Shown piece by piece: positions 60,104 to 64,000 of a stretch of DNA of 64,000 bases. Source of the stretch: UBA5436 sp050951845 (lineage in GTDB: Bacteria > Bacillota > Clostridia > Saccharofermentanales > DTU023). A model generated the notes under the pieces. It was not told the origin of the DNA, searched no databases, and saw only the letters and a list, made by a program, of their open reading frames with translations. How positions within the stretch are numbered: the stretch's first letter is position 1; each line of letters begins with the position of its first letter. The stretch spans positions 124,001-188,000 of the forward strand of contig JBMNJV010000005.1 of assembly GCA_050951845.1 (NCBI GenBank). Reading direction: 5' to 3'. Both the position numbers and the translations under genes were made by a program.

Positions 60104-61285
60104 TTAAATGATTCCCTGTTCTTTCAGGGCAGCTCTTTCTTCTCGGTTAATCCCCAGCTGATCGAGTATTTCTTCTGTATGCTCTCCTAATTCAGGAGCA
60201 GGAGCCAAATTATTATCCATTTCATTTTCTTTAGAAAATTTAGCAGCTTTACCGATCTGCAGACTCTTTTGTCCATCAGAATCAAGCATTTCCAAAATCA
60301 TTTCCCGGCTGGAAACTTGCTCATCTTCTATAAGTTCGGCAATTGTATTACATGGACCACCGGGTACCATCGCTCGTCTGCAAATCTCATCCGCTTCTTG
60401 AACCGTAATTGTCTCAAAGTAATCATTTAACTGCTGATCAAGATCACCGAAATAATTTTCCATGGATCTGGCGGGATCATGGGCATATTTAGGATCCTCG
60501 GCCCAATCGTCACGGCCACATTCCCGTGCAAACGAAATCCACTGTTTATCCGTGCCGATACTTAATGAAAACCAGCCGTTTTTACAGCGGAATGTATCCG
60601 TCGGATTAGTCGTCGGAAATCCGTTGCCGATTCGCTTAGGCAATACGTTCAACCCCAGAAGATTTTCGACATAAGTATCGTCAACCGACATCATCATGTG
60701 CCATGAACTGTTCGATACTTTTGCACCTTCTCCCGTTTTTTTGGCACGGATATAAGCTGCCAACATACCTGCACTTAAAAGCCAGCCGCTATACATATAC
60801 GATAACGGGAAACCCAGCCTTGTCGGCTCTTCCGGGAAACCCGTATTCTCCTGCAAACCGCTGCGGCTCATTACAAGCAGATCATAATCCGGATATTCCC
60901 GCCAAGGACCTTCTTCACCGAAAGGTGTCAATAAACCGTAAACCAAATCCTTTTTTAATGCTTTTAATGTTTCATATGAAAGGTCATATTCATTGATCTG
61001 TTCCAAAGACAAATTAGTCAGAAACATATCCGCTTTTCGGATCAATTTTTTTAAAATTCCCTGACCTTCCGAAGTGCTGATGTCAAGAGTTATACTTTTC
61101 TTTGCCCGATCATAGTAGCTATGGTATCTGCCTTCTTCGCCGGGTCTTCCGCGCTGACGCAATCTATCCCCCAGATCAGGTTTTTCTATTTTGATAACCG
61201 TTGCTCCATAATCGGCAAACATACTACCGGCAAAATAATTGCCATCTGTCAGATCTATGACTGTCAAAGATTTTAATGGTTGCAA
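60104..61285 (-). CDS. Class III CoA-transferase homolog lacking the catalytic Asp
   Basis: A 393-residue CaiB/BaiF-fold protein with N-terminal LKSLTVIDLTDGNYFAG, FADYGATVIKIEKP and the RSGLQ region. Ungapped alignment to the neighbouring transferase (MYSGWLLSAGMLAAYI against DTLAGTYALNAVLMAYI) puts Tyr163 where the nucleophile Asp should be. It is therefore unlikely to act alone. In known heteromeric class III enzymes such as succinyl-CoA:benzylsuccinate CoA-transferase, one subunit also lacks the Asp. The start is TTG (61283-61285) with AAGGAG eight bases upstream. It lies 40 bp before the catalytic partner gene. Confidence 0.88.
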   Translation of the reverse strand: MQPLKSLTVIDLTDGNYFAGSMFADYGATVIKIEKPDLGDRLRQRGRPGEEGRYHSYYDRAKKSITLDISTSEGQGILKKLIRKADMFLTNLSLEQINEYDLSYETLKALKKDLVYGLLTPFGEEGPWREYPDYDLLVMSRSGLQENTGFPEEPTRLGFPLSYMYSGWLLSAGMLAAYIRAKKTGEGAKVSNSSWHMMMSVDDTYVENLLGLNVLPKRIGNGFPTTNPTDTFRCKNGWFSLSIGTDKQWISFARECGRDDWAEDPKYAHDPARSMENYFGDLDQQLNDYFETITVQEADEICRRAMVPGGPCNTIAELIEDEQVSSREMILEMLDSDGQKSLQIGKAAKFSKENEMDNNLAPAPELGEHTEEILDQLGINREERAALKEQGII

Positions 61286-61428
61286 AATAACACTCCTTAT
61301 CTTGTCTGAATTACAAAAACGTATTCCAGTTATAATAGTTAATAATTAGGGTTTGCTGAACTTATCATGCAAACCCTTATCTACTGTACCCTGTAACCAG
61401 CTCAGCAGTCCTTAACAGAACCGAATTA

Positions 61429-62571
61429 TTACATTCTGTTCAATTTGCCCCAAATAACCATCTTCATGACTTCAGAGGTTCCTTCATAAATTTCGGTTAT
61501 TTTTGCATCTCTCATCATGCGTTCCACCGGATATTCTCTCGTATAACCATATCCACCGAACAATTGTACTGCCTGCCATGTAACCTCACGGGCTGCCTCT
61601 GAACATACGAGCTTCGCCATTGCAGCTTCCGCTGAATAAGGAACTCCTTCATCTTTCATGCAAGCCGCTCTGTATAAAGTTAATTTAGCGCCTTCAATAC
61701 ATGAATACATCTCAGCTAATCTAAATTGAGTATACTGGAATTTAGAAAGCGGTCTGCCAAATTGTTCGCGTTCTTTAACATAGGCCAGAGCTTTATTGAA
61801 TGCTCCCTCAGCAATTCCTAAAGCCTGAGCTCCGATGCCCAGACGTCCGCCATCCAATGTTGCCATTGCTATACCGAAACCTTTATTCAGTTCACCCAAC
61901 AGATTTTCTTTCGGTACTTTTACATCATCAAAGATTAATTCATAAGTCGCAGAAGCGCGAATTCCCATTTTTTTCTCTTTGGTACCGAAGCTGAATCCCG
62001 GCATACCTTTTTCCAGAATAAATGCACTGATACCTCTGTTGCCCAGTTCTTTATCCGTCATCGCAAAGATAATATAAATATCGGCATAGTATCCGTTTGT
62101 TATAAAAATCTTATTGCCATTTAATAAATAATGATCACCTTTATCTTCTGCTTTCGTTTCTTGTCCGGCAGCATCACTACCTGCCCCCGGCTCTGTCAAA
62201 CCGAATGCTCCTAATTTTTCTCCACTTGCTAACGGAATCAAATATTTTTCTTTTTGTTCTTCTGTTCCATACTGGTAGAGCGGCCAAGCTGCCAGAGATG
62301 TATGTGCTGACACAATTACACCTGTACTGGCACACGCTTTGGAAATTTCTTCTACTGCAACAACATAATCCAAGTTTGTCATTCCGGAACCGCCATACTC
62401 TTCCGGGAACGGAATGCCTAAAAAACCTAATTCTGCCATCTGAGCAATAACTTCCTCCGGAAATCTTTCCTCTTCATCAATTTCCGCTGCAATCGGTTCA
62501 ATTTCTTTTTCTGTGAACTCTTGAACCATCTCCTGCAATAATTGTGTCTCATCCGAAAACTTGAAATTCAT
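61429..62571 (-). CDS. Short-chain acyl-CoA dehydrogenase (Bcd-like)
   Basis: A 380-residue flavoprotein dehydrogenase from ATG 62569-62571 (AGAGGG upstream). Motifs: FPEEYGGSGM, GAFGLTEPGAGSD (FAD contact), FITNGYYADI, KMGIRASATYEL, QLFGGYGYTREYPVERMMRDAKI, and catalytic Glu363 in IYEGTSEV. The intact Glu and sequence type match butyryl-CoA/short-chain enzymes, in contrast to the CaiA-like protein in this window. The natural electron partner is the EtfAB encoded in the same unit. Confidence 0.93.
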   Translation of the reverse strand: MNFKFSDETQLLQEMVQEFTEKEIEPIAAEIDEEERFPEEVIAQMAELGFLGIPFPEEYGGSGMTNLDYVVAVEEISKACASTGVIVSAHTSLAAWPLYQYGTEEQKEKYLIPLASGEKLGAFGLTEPGAGSDAAGQETKAEDKGDHYLLNGNKIFITNGYYADIYIIFAMTDKELGNRGISAFILEKGMPGFSFGTKEKKMGIRASATYELIFDDVKVPKENLLGELNKGFGIAMATLDGGRLGIGAQALGIAEGAFNKALAYVKEREQFGRPLSKFQYTQFRLAEMYSCIEGAKLTLYRAACMKDEGVPYSAEAAMAKLVCSEAAREVTWQAVQLFGGYGYTREYPVERMMRDAKITEIYEGTSEVMKMVIWGKLNRM

Positions 62572-62742
62572 AATATCCCTCTCTTCTTTTATTATATTTG
62601 TATATGCCATCTTGATTTTTCAACTATATTCTCAAAAATATTATAGTAGATTTTCACCAAAAAGTTAATTAAATTAAGTAAAACTATGGCCTCAGATTTT
62701 GTCTTGATTGCTGTTAATTACACAGTTGCAAAATCCAAGTGT

Positions 62743-63906
62743 CTACAGCTTTGAAACTGCAGCGGTAAAGCGTTGAAGCGCATTCTCCAGATCTTTTTTC
62801 GGACATGCAAGATTGATTCTTTCAAATCCGTCACCTGCACTTCCGAAAATATAGCCATGGTCAAAAAAGAGCTGTGCTTCTTTCTCTAAAAACTCGCCCA
62901 ATTCTTTGCTTTCCATTCCGAAACAACGACAATCAAACCAGGCTAAGTAAGTTCCCTCCATATCTGCCACCCAGATTTCAGGATGATGCTTATTCATATA
63001 ATTTTTGAAATATGTGTAATTATCAAAGACATGCTGAATTACTTCATCTACCCATTGACTGCATTCAGTATATGCCGTGACCAGAGCTTGATTGCCGAAA
63101 ATGCTGTAGGTATAGCATCCCGAAACATTTACTTCTAAATCAAAAGGTTCTCTGATGTTCTTATTGGAAACAATTGCATTTCCTACACAAAGTCCTGCCA
63201 AAGAAAAGGTCTTGCTTGCAGCATTGAACGTAATTGAATTCTCGGCATATTCTTCTCCCAAAGTCGCATAACAAATATGTTTATAACCCGGCATAACGAA
63301 ATCGTAATGAATCTCATCGGCAAATACTAACACATTATATTTATTGCAAATATCACCCATTCTTTTTAATTCTTCTGCCGTCCAAACACGTCCGACCGGA
63401 TTGTGAGGACTGCATAAAATGAATATTTTTGCTGTCTTCGCTTTTTCTTCAAAGTCTTCAAAATCAATTTCGTAACGTCCGTCTCTTAACACTAACTCAT
63501 TTTCTACTACTACTCGATTATTCAAGTTAATTGCTCTATAGAAAGGACCATAAACAGGTGTATTGATTAATATTTTATCTCCGGGCTCCGAGAAAGCGCG
63601 CACTCCTGCATATAAACCCTGAACTACGCCATTTAACTGAACGATCCAGGACGGATCAATCTCCCAACCGTGTCGGGTTTTCAGCCAATGACACATCGCA
63701 TCGGAGTATTTTTCATCCCACCAGGTGTAGCCCCACATCCCGAATTCAGCAACCTTTTTCAATGCTTCTATTATTTCAGGTGGGGAAAGCAATTCCATAT
63801 CCGCTGTAGAAAAAGGAATAACTTCCTCCGGCTGATCTCCCATGGCATTCCATTTATAAGAACCCATATTAGCTCTTGATCTTCGCTCCTCAAAATTATA
63901 TTTCAT
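62743..63906 (-). CDS. PatB/MalY-type PLP-dependent C-S beta-lyase
   Basis: A 387-residue fold-type-I PLP enzyme from ATG 63904-63906 (GAGGGG upstream). It has PFSTADMELLSPPEI, LNGVVQGLYAGVRAF, PHNPVGRVWTAEEL, DEIHYDFVMPGYKH, and the PLP lysine in NAASKTFSLAGL. These features mark cystathionine beta-lyase PatB/MalY, which cleaves C-S bonds of cysteine conjugates or cystathionine to give pyruvate and ammonia. It is the first complete gene of the minus-strand acyl-CoA unit in view; whether it belongs functionally to it is unclear, as 171 bp separate it from the dehydrogenase. Confidence 0.88.
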   Translation of the reverse strand: MKYNFEERRSRANMGSYKWNAMGDQPEEVIPFSTADMELLSPPEIIEALKKVAEFGMWGYTWWDEKYSDAMCHWLKTRHGWEIDPSWIVQLNGVVQGLYAGVRAFSEPGDKILINTPVYGPFYRAINLNNRVVVENELVLRDGRYEIDFEDFEEKAKTAKIFILCSPHNPVGRVWTAEELKRMGDICNKYNVLVFADEIHYDFVMPGYKHICYATLGEEYAENSITFNAASKTFSLAGLCVGNAIVSNKNIREPFDLEVNVSGCYTYSIFGNQALVTAYTECSQWVDEVIQHVFDNYTYFKNYMNKHHPEIWVADMEGTYLAWFDCRCFGMESKELGEFLEKEAQLFFDHGYIFGSAGDGFERINLACPKKDLENALQRFTAAVSKL

Positions 63907-64000
63907 TTCATAACCCCTCTCTTTCATGAAAAAATTTGTATATCAGATCAGAAACATCTTTCTACCGGTCAGAGAACCAAAAAACGTTGTCCATTGATCC

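Overview
The window is AT-rich, with strong AGGAG-type ribosome binding sites, ATG/GTG/TTG starts and a T-box leader. It carries an hprK-murB-rapZ-whiA block, an OmpR-type two-component system, a lipoprotein-anchored Opp transporter and wall-binding SH3b surface proteins. All of this points to an anaerobic low-GC Gram-positive bacterium of the Clostridia. I cannot place it more finely from sequence alone.

Layout. (1) 1-13282: four paralogous secreted proteins on the minus strand (the first cut by the window edge), each with signal peptide, acidic repeat-rich segment, BspA-type leucine-rich repeats of about 22 residues and C-terminal SH3b repeats. (2) 13299-14679: an insertion sequence with ~50-bp inverted repeats whose end lies 16 bp upstream of the fourth surface-protein gene; then an array of 92-bp repeats. 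(3) 15244-21521: a PDZ membrane protein, two unrecognised proteins, trmL, then hprK-murB-rapZ-whiA. (4) 21896-26195: an S9 peptidase, a HAD phosphatase and two membrane proteins. (5) 26271-34320: oppABCDF, in which three of five subunits carry extra inserted domains, including RCC1-like repeats inside permease OppC. (6) 34660-42138: a glycerol-1-phosphate-dehydrogenase-like enzyme with a Q/E-rich insertion, galE, a secreted Gly/Gln-rich protein, a two-component system and PPK2. (7) 42206-46232: repeats, a tyrosine phenol-lyase-like gene behind a T-box whose specifier reads UAC (Tyr), and a patatin-like lipase. (8) 46254-63906: a large acyl-CoA cluster resembling the E. coli caiABCD/fixAB genes, expanded and rearranged.

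How region 8 may work. A CaiC-like ligase and/or two adjacent class III CoA-transferases would activate a carboxylic acid. A CaiD-like hydratase would dehydrate the hydroxyacyl-CoA. A CaiA-like flavoprotein lacking the usual dehydrogenase catalytic Glu would reduce the enoyl-CoA with electrons from the FixAB-like ETF. A second, Bcd-like dehydrogenase has its own EtfAB. One CoA-transferase has Tyr where the family nucleophile Asp should be, which suggests a heteromeric enzyme. No BCCT-type CaiT and no CaiE are present. An MFS carrier, a FUSC-like protein, two esterases and a PatB-like C-S lyase accompany the set, so the substrate is probably carnitine-like but is not established.

A theme runs across the window: conserved housekeeping proteins carry coiled-coil or low-complexity insertions (OppA, OppF, AraM/EgsA-like, HAD, S9 peptidase, histidine kinase), and intergenic regions carry tandem repeats of 6, 15, 25 and 81-92 bp. 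This suggests unusually active repeat expansion in the genome.
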